A stretch of DNA of 64,000 bases from Triticum aestivum (Eukaryota; Streptophyta; Magnoliopsida; Poales; Poaceae). Below, one piece after another: positions 11,331 to 22,527 of this stretch. The translations under genes were made by a program, and so were the position numbers. The notes beneath the pieces were generated by a model. That model did not search any database. It worked only from the letters and a program-made list of their open reading frames with translations, and had not been told where the DNA came from. How positions within the stretch are numbered: position 1 is the first letter of the stretch; every line of letters begins with the position of its first letter. The stretch is taken from assembly GCF_018294505.1 (NCBI RefSeq), contig NC_057811.1:401668491-401732490 (forward strand), in the 5' to 3' direction.

Positions 11331-11756
11331 GCTTGTTTGAATTTGAGGATTCTAACAATGCATGGATAGGAAATAGACAGGAATAGGATAGGAATGCACG
11401 TGCAAAACAGAGAATTTAAAAACACAGGATTTATGCCAATCTGGTTGTTTGTTTCACAAGAATTGGAAGATCACAGGATGCAAAGAAGCAAGGTGAGATT
11501 AAGTCAAACCACAAGAAAATGTACGGTTATAATGCTATTATGCTACTATCTCTTAGTCTTGTGCTTCATGAATAGGAATTTGAAAAGGAGGACAAGTGGA
11601 AATTAAAATTCCTATGGTTTTTCTTTCAAGGAGACACTAAAGGAACAAATCCTACAGTTTTCCTTTGCTCCATTCCTTTGAACCAAATTCATGAATAGTA
11701 GTACCATAGGAAACTTTCCAATTCCTATATTTTCCTTCACTTTTCCTTTCAAGCAC
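11331..11756. repeat. Possible Tourist-like MITE remnant in a CACTA intron
   Basis: The left edge GGGCTTGTTTGAATTTGAGG resembles the TIR of the MITE at 27247-27550 (GGGCTTCTTTGATCCAAAGG), and the interior is rich in AGGAAT/ATTCCT words. A matching right TIR and target duplication were not found, so this is a tentative call. Confidence 0.3.
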
Positions 11757-12381
11757 TGGCGATTCTAGTAGGCAGGCTTGAGCAAGGAAAAGCCTACACT
11801 CAAAAAATGTTTTTGTGTTACTTCTATTACTTTGGACCCAGGCCACTGCCCTACTAGCTCAACACCCAGGCCCATCGACAAATGCACAGCTCCAACGCGC
11901 AGACATTAATAATGATGGCGTTCAAGAGAGTCCATCACGGATAGCTAAGTTGCCTGGTACCTCACTGCTTGTCATATAGTAGGAGAAACTAATCGTATTT
12001 CACATTACTTCATGTGCTCAGTGGACAATATATATAACATGTAGAGTAAAAAAGAGATGCAACAAGTGTACAACCTCTTTGGCGAAGCCATGTCGATCTC
12101 AGTGTGATTGGGTTGGTCGGTGAGGATGATCCGGCTGACTTGGCTATCGGAGGAGGAGAAGAAGATCTTAGGCGTCTGGAGATGGAGCCCGGGGTACTGC
12201 TCCGCTGTGATGGAGGGTTTCATCGTTGGAGCAGCTCCGGTGAGTTGTACGACGCCGAGGCTGAAGCAGGACAAGAGAGACAACATTAACCTGAGTGGAA
12301 TTCTAATAGCATCTCCAATAGATGACATAAAATACATAACCACAAAGTGCTAGATGTAAAATACAACAGCCGCTCATCTCT

Positions 12382-12457
12382 GAACTTAACCGTCGAAACT
12401 GAATTTAACTGTCGAAACTGAACTTAACTGTCGAAACTGAATTTTTTTGTCGAAACT
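12382..12457. repeat. Four tandem copies of a 19-bp unit
   Basis: GAACTTAACYGTCGAAACT-type units follow each other at 12382, 12401, 12420 and 12439. The last unit has TTTTTT in place of TTAAC. Confidence 0.9.
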
Positions 12458-12879
12458 GAACGCACTAGTAGCAGAAAAGCAGTAGCAGCAGCAGCAGCGC
12501 GTGCGAGAGCCGGGGCAGCTGGTCGTGTAGCAGCATTAGGTGAGGCTACCCTGAGCCGCCAGCCACCACCGTCCAAACAGCCGCCCCTCGCCGCCCGCGG
12601 CCGGCGGTGCGCCGCCCCGCCCGCCCTGAAACCACTCCCCACCGCCGGTCCGCCGCCGCCCCGGCCATCCCTTTAGGCCCCCCGTGCCGAGCTTTTTCTC
12701 CGGCGATCCCCACGCCACCGCCCCTACCCTGAACCCTAAGATAGATACTGGGGTACCCCTCCATCGAGCCCCCTCCTAGCTGCGGCTGGTTCTTCCTTAA
12801 CTCCGGCGAGCCCCCCACCCCCTGAAAATCGACTGACCCGAAAGTCGATTCAGTCAACTGAAGTGTAGCTAAATCGGAG

Positions 12880-13000
12880 CAGCATCGCAAGTAAGAGCAA
12901 GAGCGAGAGCAGTAGCGCGAGCAAGAGCAGACCAAGCAGGGGACCGAGAGCAAGAGCAGAGCAGCAGCGCGAGCGAGAGCTAAAGCAGCAGCAACTCCTA
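12880..13000. repeat. Low-complexity GAGCAA/GAGCGA tract
   Basis: A purine-rich stretch of AGAGC, AAGAGC and GCGAGC words, probably expanded by slippage. Arg/Ser- or Leu/Ser-rich translations from it are not evidence of a domain. Confidence 0.8.
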
Positions 13001-13599
13001 CTGATGTGGACGTCACCACCGAGGGAGCAACGTTGTGGAGGAGGTGTTCGGCGATGCCGCCATGGATGGAGCCGTGCCGTGTCGGCTCGGGACCGAGCGC
13101 CGGCAGCACAGTGAGATCGAATCAAGAAGAATGCGGCGATTAGTGTACAACCTCTTTGGTGGCGCTGATTAGGCCTCAGCTTCATCCGAGGAAACAGTGA
13201 TGATGATGCTCTTCCGGTGGTGCAGGTGAAGACGGCGGTGTGGGAATGGAGGTGGCGCGAAAGACGAGGGGAACATCGGGGCAGCTCCTTGGAGGTGGAG
13301 GACGGGGTGGCTGAACCGGCGGGATGACGAGATCGACGACGGATCCTCATCCGGCACGGTGGATGAGGGACGTCGAGGTGTTGCTATGGACGACGTCGTC
13401 AGGGAAGAGGCTCCGGCTGGGTGGCGGACGGAGGAGGGTGTGGGGCTTCACGGGTTTTTGCGGCCTCGGTGTATGAATGGGTGGGCGGATGGGATGGGAG
13501 TGGGGAACCATGGCTTAGGGACGTGCTTGTCCGAAATGTGGGGTAAGTTATGAAAGTACCCCCACCGATTTAACCTAGGCGGTTCTTTCGGTTCAGGGG

Positions 13600-13870
13600 T
13601 ATCACGGGCATTTCACGTTTCGGGATTTCACAGGAGGTGGGAGTTTTCGCGCGCGTTGTAATTTTGGAATAGCAAGGCACGGGTTGAGATGGAGGGAGTT
13701 GTCGGAGCACAACGAGACAAATATATATCTTAAATATTTCAGGGTAACAAGGCACAGGTTGAAGAGGCGGGAGTTTCGCAGCACGATAGACAGAGACGCT
13801 AGCTTGAGGCATAACAAGGCGCGGCTTGAAATTTCGGGAGAACAAGCTTAACGTGTACCAAAAAAAAGAC
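13600..13870. repeat. Probable right subterminal repeats of the CACTA element
   Basis: Four degenerate copies of AACAAGGCACGGGTTGA-like sequence occur at about 13670, 13744, 13812 and 13840, spaced about 30-75 bp. Dispersed short repeats like these are expected near a CACTA end, but the terminal CACTA motif is not visible. Confidence 0.45.
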
Positions 13871-14340
13871 AATTCGCACCTCATCACTAGAGAGAGCTAT
13901 GTCCCGTATTACTATATTACTAGAAATGCATTCAAATACAACAAAAAAACAAAAAAATCAGGACAACAAACATAACGTGTACAGTACCAAAACAATTTGC
14001 ACTTCCCTCAACAATGAAAAAACAATGTGTGTTGTCTAGCATATGGACTAAATTTGAGTACATTTTCCCTGTTTGAATGGGATTGTACTCGGGTTAGTTA
14101 TACAACCATCTAAATATTATCTTCACAACAAATGACATGAATATAGGAGAAGTAAATTCCTATATAAATATGAACTACATGTACATACGATCTCAAATTC
14201 AAATATATGTATAGATTTTATGTTGAATTCAAATCATAGTACATGTATATTCTAGCTAGATGTTCGGAATCTAAGCCATGTATGATATACTACGTACAAT
14301 GTGTTTAACAAGCACAACACACACACAAACACCATTTAGA
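13871..14340. other. Unassigned A+T-rich sequence
   Basis: No ORF, repeat boundary or RNA gene could be supported here. Confidence 0.5.
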
Positions 14341-14709
14341 CCAGTAAGGTACACGTGCATTGCACGCATGAGATTTGGCAACCAAATTATGAATACATAC
14401 CATATTATAGCATGTAAGCTTTGAGTCATATATGCATGATGTAGATGTTCGTTTAATTCTTATAGTTCATTTCATTCAAAATCATCTAGTTTTTATAAGA
14501 AAGCTAATCTATTTTAAGATTCATGGAATTGTGCGTTGTAAGGCATAAAGTAAAAACAAATAATGGCAAATCATGTAGAAAAACATTTGGGAGATTCTAA
14601 TAAGGAAGATTCTAGAACAAAGAAGAAGTGCTTGTGTTTTGAGGTTTGTGCATTATGCTTAAGTTCAACCATGGAGTCTTCTAGATTGTACATGTGGCAA
14701 AATCTGGTG
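14341..14709 (-). mobile_element. Helitron-like 3' end, minus strand (left inverted arm)
   Basis: On the minus strand the segment ends with the hairpin CGTGCA-A-TGCACG, then TGTACCTTA, then CTGG at 14341. This matches a Helitron 3' terminus (hairpin about 10 nt before CTRR) with CTAG changed to CTGG, followed by T. The 369 bp are the inverted counterpart of 27039-27716 minus its MITE, by visual alignment. No rolling-circle replicase or helicase is present. Confidence 0.6.
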
Positions 14710-15561
14710 TAATCTAGATGATATCCAACGACAAGTTGTGCTCAAATTTTCCATCTCTGCACCATCGGATTGGCCTCATCCAATGACCATCTTTCAATAA
14801 AGTTATCCGCACACTATATAAAAAATATAAAATATAAAATATATAGTGGTATAGATATAGATATGTGATACGAAAGCCACCCATCATCTCCAATTAGAAT
14901 GGTGTGTCCATGCACGGATGCAATGTGGCCAAACGGTGTCTGCCATCGATATCTCAAATACAAATCAGTCTGACCTTGTTCAATGTGTATACAGTACAAC
15001 ATGCTCGTTTCCAAACCACACCACGCATATCTCAGTTATATTCATGCATGCATGGGTTTCAAACATCATGATCTCTTATTCAAATATTTGAATTCTACTT
15101 TACATTGATTATGACGTCACCTAGTCTTTTACACCCACACAGTCATCTTATCTTTATAACTGTACCATTAAATTTCTCTCGTGCATGCATGCACACATAG
15201 TACCAGTCGGCATTATCCATCGAACACATGCAATCTTTTTCTTTAGGTCGGTCTCCCATGCATGCACACACACACACCTCCCCCTCCCCATCATATCGGG
15301 CATTCTTTATCTCTCACGTGCATGCGCAACGATCGATGTTCCTCTATGTGTGTGTGTATATATAGCTAGGTCTTTCACAGTTTTCCACACAAACCGATCA
15401 ATCTATATATCTAGTGAGGTTTCACCCTCTTTCCCACGTCCACATCGATCAATCTATACCTCTCTATATAGGATTACATAGATAATACACCCACATTAAT
15501 TATATATCCAACGTCCCCCTCTCATCATCCATGCCTCCGCTTCATCTCTCAGACGCGCGCA
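14710..15561. other. Unassigned sequence between the inverted arms
   Basis: Contains GCATGCATGCAC and ACACACAC simple-sequence patches near 15050-15280 and TATATA runs near 15355-15470. No supported gene. The short frame at 15185-15481 covers simple repeats. Confidence 0.5.
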
Positions 15562-15749
15562 CAGTGGCGAAGACAGGGGGCAGCAAGGGCCCTGCCCCAC
15601 CCTAACATCACTATATATCGAGGCTAATATGAATGTGATCATTAGACAATTGCTGGTAAAATGGTTTAAGTTGATGAATTGGCCCTCCTCGTAAAGGATA
15701 AGCAATGCTTGCCCCCTAGCTCATTTATTTTTTCATGGCTCTGCCACTG
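15562..15749. mobile_element. Small hAT-like MITE
   Basis: Terminal inverted repeats are CAGTGGCGAAGACAGG on the left and, reversed, CAGTGGCAGAGCCATG on the right (188 bp). CGCGCA directly flanks both ends, either a 6-bp duplication or the remains of an 8-bp one. CAGTGGCG-type ends are common in grass hAT-derived MITEs. Confidence 0.6.
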
Positions 15750-15826
15750 CGCGCAACAGGGCACGTTCTCGCCCCCTCTCTTCAAATATCGATCTCGCAC
15801 TTGTGCACTCCTTCATAGTGTCCCTC

Positions 15827-17208
15827 TGATACGTCTCCATCGTATATACTTTTCCAAACACTTTTGCCCTTCTTTTGGACTCTAACTTGCATGATTTGAA
15901 TGGAACTAACCAGGACTAACGCTGTTTTCAGCAGAATTGCCATGGTGTTATTTTTGTGCAGAAATAAAAGTTCTTTGAATGACCTGAAACTTCATGGAGA
16001 ATATTTTTGGAATTAATAAAAAATAATAGCAAAAGAATCAAGGCCAGGGGCCCGCACCCTGTCCATGAGGGTGGGGGCGCGCCCCCCTGCCTCGTGGGCC
16101 CCCTGGTGCTCCACCGACCTCAACTCCAACTATATATTCACGTTCGGGGAGAAAAAAAATCAGAGAGAGGGATTCATCGCATTTTACAATACGGAGCCGC
16201 CGCCAAGCCCTAATCTCTCTCGGGAGGGCTGATTTGGAGTCCGTTCGGGGCTCCGGAAAGGGGAATCCGTCGCCATCGTCATCATCAACCTTCCTCCTTC
16301 ACCAATTTCATGATGCTCACCGCCGTGCGTGATTAATTCCATCATAGGCTTGCTGGACGGTGATGGGTTGGATGAGATTTACCATGTAATCGAGTTAGTT
16401 TTGTTAGGGTTTGATCCCTAGTATCCACTATGTTCTGAGATTGATGTTGCTATGACTTTGCTATGCTTAATGCTTGTCACTAGGGCCCGAGTGCCATGAT
16501 TTCAGATCTGAACCTATTATGTTTTCATGAATATATGTGAGTTCTTGATCCTATCTTGCAAGTCTATAGTCACCTACTATGTGTTATGATCCGGCAACCC
16601 CGAAGTGACAATAATCGGGACCACTCCCGGTGATGACCGTAGTTTGAGGAGTTCATGTATTCACTAAGTGTTAATGCTTTGGTCCGATAGTCTATTAAAA
16701 GGATGCCTTACTATCCCTTAGTTTCCAATAGGACCCCGCTGCCATGGGAGGGTAGGACAAAACATGTCATGCAAGTTCTTTTCCATAAGCACGTATGACT
16801 ATTCGGAATACATGCCTACATTACATTGATGAATTTGAGCTAGTTCTGTGTCACCCTATGTTATAACTATTGCATGAGGAATCGCATCCGACATAATTCT
16901 CCATCACCGATCCAATGCCTACGAGCTTTTCACATATTGCTCTTTGCTTAGTTACTTTTCCGTTGCCACTGTTACAATTACTACAAAACTACTACTGTTA
17001 CTTTTGCCACTGTTACCGTTACTTCCATACTACTTTGCTACTAAATACTTTGCTGCAGATATTAAGTTATCCAGGTGTGGTTGAATTGACAACTCAACTA
17101 CTAATACTTGAGAATATTCTTTGGCTCCCCTTGTGTCGAATCAAAAAATTTGGGTTGAATACTCTACCCTCGAAAACTGTTGCGATCCCCTATACTTGTG
17201 GGTTATCA
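15827..17208 (+). repeat. 5' LTR of the WHAM-like element
   Basis: Begins TGATACGTCTCCATCGTATA and ends GTGGGTTATCA. It lacks about 20 bp of the GC-rich ACCCCCTGGGCGCGCC region kept in the 3' LTR and carries scattered substitutions, so the insertion is not recent. Confidence 0.9.
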
Positions 17209-17219
17209 AGACTATTTTC

Positions 17220-17237
17220 TGGCGCCGTTGCCGGGGA
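17220..17237 (+). promoter_or_regulatory. Primer binding site, tRNA-Asp type
   Basis: TGGCGCCGTTGCCGGGGA lies 11 bp after the LTR and is complementary to the 3' end of plant tRNA-Asp, the usual primer of Athila-type elements. Confidence 0.85.
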
Positions 17238-17288
17238 GCATAGCTCTATTCTTTGAGTCACTGGGATTTATATCTGTTGATCACTATG

Positions 17289-19245
17289 AGAAACTTGAAA
17301 GACGAAAGAACTAAGATTTTTTCCCTCAACTACGAGGGGAGGTAAGGAACTGCCATCTAGCTCTGCACTTGATTCACCTTCTGTTTTGAGTAAGCTTGCG
17401 ACACCTAAACCTGCTTCTGCTATTAATTTTGATATGTCGCATGTTATTGATGATGCCACTTATGCTATGCATGATACATATGATGAAACTACTTCTATGC
17501 TTGATACTACTGTGCCATTAGGTGAATTTTTTGATGAACAACTTGCTAGGGTTAGAGAGAATGAAATTATTGAAACTGATAATATTGATGAAAGTGATGA
17601 TGAAGATTCTCCCCCTAGATATGAATTGCCTGTTGTGCCTGAGGGTTATGTTATGAATGAAGAAACTGCTAGAGACTTTCTTGCTTGCAATGATAGATAC
17701 GATCTTAAGAAATTATTAGCTAAGCTGAAAGAAAAATCTTTGAATGCTAGAATGAAATATGACCCTGCTTTTGCTACTTCACCTATCTGTGTTACTGATA
17801 AGGATTATGATTTCTCTGTCGATCCTGAGATAATTACTTTGGTTGAATCTGATCCTTTTTATGTCTATGAATCTGAAACTGTCGTGGCACATCTTACTAA
17901 ATTAAATGATATAGCCACCCTATTCACTAATGATGAGAAAACTCGCTACTACTATATCCTTAAATTATTTCCGTTCTCATTAAAGGGTGATGCTAAAACA
18001 TAGTTTAATTCTGTTGATCCTGGTTGTGTGCGTAGTCCCCAGGATATGATTTATTACTTCTCTGCTAAATATTTACCCGCTCATAAGAAACAAGCTGCTT
18101 TAAGGGAAATATATAATTTTGTGCAAATTGAAGAAGAGAGTCTCCCACAAGCTTGGGGGAGGCTTCTCCAATTACTTAATGCTTTGCCTGATCATCCTCT
18201 CATGAAAAATGAAATACTTGATATCTTTTATAATGGACTAACCGATGCTTCCAGAGACCACCTGGATAGTTGTGTTGGTTGTGTTTTCAAAGAAAGAACA
18301 ATTGATCAAGCTGAATAGCTATTGAATAATATGCTGACTAATGAAAATAATTGGACACTTCCTGAACCAACTCCTAAGCCAACTCCGAAGACAAGGGGTA
18401 TTCTATTTCTTAGTCCTGAAGATATGCAAGAGGCAAAGAAATCTATGAAAGAAAAGGGTATTAAAGCTGATGATGTTAAGAATTTATCTCCTATTGAAGA
18501 AATACATGGTCTTAATTTGCCGCCTGTCGAACAATACATGGTCTTGATAACCCAACACAGGTAGTAAAGGTAAATTCTCTCTATAGATTTGATGAAGGTG
18601 ATATTCCTCATTATAAGTCTGCTAGCCAATGCTTAGATGAGTTTGATAATTTTATTGTTAAAGAAGACTTATGTTGGTAGACAATTGAAACGTAATGCTT
18701 ATATGATTGAGCACTTGAGTGATTATATGTCTAGAGTTAAAGGTGAACTTAAACTCATTAGTAAACATGCTTCTATGGTTACTACTCAAGTAGAACAAGT
18801 GCTGAAAGCTTAAAATGATTTGCTCAATGAATTAAATAATAAGAAAAATGATAATGCAGTTAGAGTTATGACTAGAGGGGGTAAAATGACTCAGGAACCT
18901 TTGTATCCTGAGGGCCATCCTAAGGGAATTGAGCAGGATTCTCAGAGAACTAATGTTGATGCACCTAGTCCTTCTAAAAGGAAGAAAAAGAAAAATGATA
19001 GGACTTTGCATGCTTCTAGTGAACCTGTTGTTGACACACCTGAGAATCCCAATGATATGTCTATTTCTGATGCTGAAACACAATCTGGTAATGAACATGA
19101 ACCTAGTGATAATGTTAATGATGATGTTCATGTTGATGCTCAACCTAGCAATAACAATGATGTAGAAACTAAACCTGCTGTTGATCTTGATAACCCACAA
19201 TCAAAGAATCAATGTTATAATAAGAGAGACTTCGTTGCTAGGAAG
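17289..19245 (+). pseudogene. Gag of the WHAM-like element, broken
   Basis: An ATG at 17289 opens a short frame that shifts near 17340. From 17386 the frame shows an acidic N-terminus, then the Gag core (HLTKLNDIATLF ... LKLFPFSLKGDAKT). It continues past a TAG at 18001-18003, where Trp is expected (FPFSLKGDAKT-W-F), through YFSAKYLPAHKKQAALREIY and NGLTDASRDHLDSC. A second TAG at 18316-18318 and a third at 18562-18564 follow, with an indel near 18540 and further shifts up to 18820. From 18820 a basic, acidic and Asn-rich tail reads open until the solo LTR at 19246. This capsid-like module is typical of Athila-type Gag. Several independent lesions show it is no longer functional. Confidence 0.8.
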
Positions 19246-20932
19246 TGATGTCTACTACGCAACCTTCTTCTTGTAGACGTTGTTGGGCCTCCAAGTGCAG
19301 AGGTTTGTAGGACAGTAGCAAATTTCCCTCAAGTGGATGACCTAAGGTTTATCAATCCGTGGGAGGCGTAGGATGAAGATGGTCTCTCTCAAGCAACCCT
19401 GTAACCAAATAACAAAGAGTCTCTTGTGTCCCCAACACACCCAATACAATGGTAAATTGTATAGGTGCACTAGTTCGGCGAAGAGATGGTGATACAAGTG
19501 CAATATGGATGGTAGATATAGGTTTTTGTAATCTGAAATTATAAAAACAGCAAGGTAACTAATGATAAAAGTGAGCGTAAACGGTATTGCAATGCTAGGA
19601 AACAAGGCCTAGGGTTCATACTTTCACTAGTGCAAGTTCTCTCAACAATAATAACATAATTGGATCATATAACTATCCCTCAACATGCAACAAAGAGTCA
19701 CTCCAAAGTCACTAATAGCGGAGAACAAATGAAGAGATTATGGTAGGGTATGAAACCACCTCAAAGTTATTCTTTCTGATCGATCTATTCAAGAGTCCGT
19801 AGTAAAATAACTCGTAGCTATTCTTTCCGTTCGATCTATCATAGAGTTCGTACTAGAATAACACCTTAAGACACAAATCAATCAAAACCCTAATGTCACC
19901 TAGATACTCCAATGTCACCTCAAGTATCCGTGGGTATGATTATACGATATGCATCACACAATCTCAGATTCATCTATTCAACCAACACATAGAACCTCAA
20001 AGAGTGCCCCAAAGTTTCTACCGGAGAGTCAAGACGAAAACGTGTGCCAACCCCTATGCATAGGTTCATGGGCGGAACCCGCAAGTTGATCACCAAAACA
20101 TACATCAAGTGGATCACGTGATATCCCATTGTCACCACAGATACGCACGGCAAGACATACATCAAGTGTTCTCAAATCCTTAAAGACTCAATCCGATAAG
20201 ATAACTTCAAAGGGAAAACTCAATCCATTACAAGAGAGTAGAGGGGGAGAAACATCATAAGATCCAACTATAATAGCAAAGCTCGCGATACATCAAGATC
20301 GTACCACCTCAAGAACACGAGAGAGAGAGAGAGATCAAACACATAGCTACTGGTACAAACCCTCAGCCCCGAGGGTGAACTACTCCCTCCTCATCATGGA
20401 GAGTGCCGGGATGATGAAGATGGCCACCGGTGAGTGATACCCCCTCCGGCAGGATGCCGGAACAGGGTCCCGATTGGTTTTTAGTGGCTACAGAGGCTTG
20501 TGGCGGCGGAACTCCCGATCTATTCTGTTCCCCGAAGGTTTTAGGGTATATGGATATATATATAGGCGAAAGAAGGCGGTCAGGGGAGCCACGAGGGGCC
20601 CACGAGGGTGGAGGGCGCGCCCAGGGGGTGAGCGCGCTCCCTGCCTTGTGCCTTCCTCGTTGATCCCCTGACGTGCACTCCAAGTCTCCTGGATTGCTTT
20701 CTTTCCAAAAATAACTCTCCCAAAGGTTTCATTCCGTTTGGACTCCGTTTGATATTCCTTTTCTTCGAAACACTGAAACAAGGGAAAAAACAGAAACTGG
20801 CACTGGGCTCTGGATTAATAGGTTAGTCCCAAAAATAATATAAAAGTGTATAATAAAGCCCATAAACATCCAAAATAGATAATATAATAGCATGGAACAA
20901 TAAAAAATTATAGATACGTTGGAGACGTATCA
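19246..20932 (-). mobile_element. Solo LTR of another Ty3/gypsy family
   Basis: Flanked by GGAAG on both sides (19241-19245 and 20933-20937). On the minus strand it begins TGATACGTCTCCAACGTATC and ends GTAGTAGACATCA, 1687 bp. No internal sequence is present, so it is the product of LTR-LTR recombination. Its first several hundred bases resemble the Sabrina-like LTR, but the 3' part is different. The ORFs at 20363-20781 lie in the GC-rich LTR core and are not genes. Confidence 0.9.
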
Positions 20933-20937
20933 GGAAG

Positions 20938-21741
20938 CACGGTAAAGAAAGAGAACCATGGGTTCAGAAACCCATGCCTTTTCCTCCTAAACCATCCAAG
21001 AAAAAGGATGATGAGGATTTTGAGCGCTTTGCTGAAATGATTAGACCTATCTTTTTGCATATGCGTTTGACTGATATGCTTAAAATGAATCCTTATGCTA
21101 AGTATATGAAAGATATTGTTACAAATAAGAGAAAGATACCGGAAGCTGAAATTTCCACCATGCTTGCTAATTATACTTTTAAGGGTGGAATACCAAAGAA
21201 ACTAGGAGATCTTGGAGTACCAACTATACCATGCTCCATTAAAAGAAACTATGTTAAAACTGCTTTATGTGATCTTGGAGCCGGTGTTAGTGTTATGCCT
21301 CTCTCTTTATATCGTAGACTTGATTTGAATAAGTTGACACCTACTGAAATATCTTTGCAAATGGCTGATAAATCAACTGCTATACCTGTCGGTATTTGTG
21401 AGGATGTGCCTGTTGTGGTTGCAAACGTTACTATCTTAACGGACTTTGTTATTCTTGATATTCCCGAGGACGATAGTATGTCGATTATCCTTGGTAGACC
21501 CTTTTTGAATACTGCAGGGGCTTTTATTGGTTGCAAGAAAGGCAATGTCACTATTCATGTTAATGGTAATGAGCATACGGTACACTTTCCGAGGAAGCAA
21601 CCTCAAGTTCACAGTATCAATTCTATTGGAAAAATTCCAACAATTACTATTGGAGGTTTTGAATTTCCTCTTCCTACTGTCAAGAAGAGATATGATATTC
21701 TTATTGTTGGGGATGTGCATATCCCCGTTGAAGTAACCTAG
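20938..21741 (+). pseudogene. Gag C-terminus and aspartic protease of the WHAM-like element
   Basis: This continues the gag frame after the solo LTR. It contains the connector WVQKPMPFPPKPSKKKDDED and the conserved FAEMIRPIFLHMRLTDML region. The retroviral-type aspartic protease follows, with CDLGAGVSVMP around 21268-21300 (DLGA in place of DTGA), a central hydrophobic strand (VILDIPED) and ILGRPFLNTAGAFIGC. It ends at TAG 21739-21741. The stretch itself is open, about 255 codons from 20974. Because the upstream gag is broken and interrupted, it is annotated as part of a pseudogene. Reverse transcriptase does not follow. Confidence 0.8.
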
Positions 21742-22527
21742 TGTTATTCGAAATTTCTCCGGTTCCATGTTATTCGAAAAGAGTTTGTTAACAAGACTTG
21801 ATCAACCTTGTTAGTGGATTCCTTTTGATGAGCATGAGATGGATGAAGTTAGAAAGCACAACTCTCTGTACCATCCTTTTATTTTCTGTTATTTAGATCA
21901 AATAAAGCAAAAACAGTATTATTCTGTCAGTTTTCTGAATTATCCTTACAATAAAAAATACCCCGAAAATAAAAGTTCTCCAAATGCCCCGAAAATGAAA
22001 TATGATTTTTTCTAGAATATTTGAGAATATTTGGCACTGAGAACACATCAGGGGGAGCCAGCACCTGGCTACGAGGGTCCAGGGCGCGTCCACCCCCTGG
22101 GGCGCCCCCTGCCTCGTGGGCCCCTGGTGGCCCCCCTCCACTTATTCCTGCACCCACACACTTCTTCTTCCTTCCAAAAAAATCACCAACCAGCTCAAGC
22201 ACGAGTTCTAGCTCATCTTGCTGCCATTTTCGATCTCCTTGCTCAAAGCTCCACTCACAAAACTGCTTTGGGGGATTGTTCTTCGGTATGTGACTCCTCC
22301 AATGGTCCAATTAGTTTTTGTTCTAGTGCTTTATTCATTGCAAATTTTTGCTGCCTAGGTGACCCTGTTCTTGAGCTTGCATGTCCAATTTATATGGTCC
22401 CAAGTAGTTCTAATGCATGATATAGTCTCTAGGCACTTGTGGGAGTAGTTGCTATCAATTTTGTTGAGTTTGGTTCACTTTTATTTTGAGTTACTAAAAT
22501 TTTCAGAAATTTTTCAGAGGAAGAAAT
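21742..22527 (+). promoter_or_regulatory. LTR-like leader upstream of the extra ORF
   Basis: No gene. The segment shows LTR-type features in LTR order. AATAAAAGTTCTCCAAATG at about 21967 resembles AATAAAAGTTCTTTGAATGACC of the LTR. TCTAGAATATTTGAGAATATTT follows, then at 22085-22130 a GC-rich block with CCCTGCCTCGTGGGCCCC that is nearly the same as in the LTR at about 16087. It may be a captured U3/R region that drives the ORF downstream (inference). The ORFs at 21893-22420 are by-products of this block. Confidence 0.45.

Larger units (their letters stand above)
11078..13350 (-). pseudogene. 5' part of the CACTA gene with a second set of repeated exons
   Basis: Exons at 11078-11242 (165 bp) and 12075-12234 (160 bp) encode related modules and end at similar donors (AAGAG|GT). 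A third related block ends at 13152 with the same ACCTCTTTGG context but contains an in-frame TAA just before the donor. Upstream of it (12546-13350) the frames are Arg-, Pro- and Ser-rich low-complexity sequence without a clear start codon. I therefore treat the whole as decayed. Whether this part belongs to the same transcript as 7737-10624 is inferred from strand and order only. Confidence 0.4.
6230..13870 (-). mobile_element. CACTA (En/Spm-type) transposon, right end unclear
   Basis: The left end reads CACTACAAAAAATACACTT at 6230, a canonical CACTA terminus, inserted inside the Sabrina-like internal region. The expected 3-bp target copy on the left would be ACA (6227-6229). The first about 1.2 kb is a repeat-rich subterminal zone, and a multi-exon gene follows on the minus strand. 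Near 13600-13870 a second repeat-rich zone looks like the other subterminal region. No matching TTTTTTGTAGTG terminus was found there, so the right end is approximate and probably lost. No transposase catalytic ORF was recognised, so the copy appears non-autonomous. Confidence 0.7.

Noticed and set aside
12546..13350. Long minus-strand ORFs (187 and 166 codons)
   Set aside because: They cross GC-rich low-complexity sequence and AGAGC repeats, with overlapping frames and no domain. Only the part near the repeated exon block is kept as tentative coding sequence.
20363..20781. ORFs of 97-106 codons on the minus strand and 65-77 on the plus strand
   Set aside because: They fall in the GC-rich core of the solo LTR at 19246-20932. 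Similar shadow ORFs occur in every related LTR (2187-2591, 22021-22420, 49912-50246).
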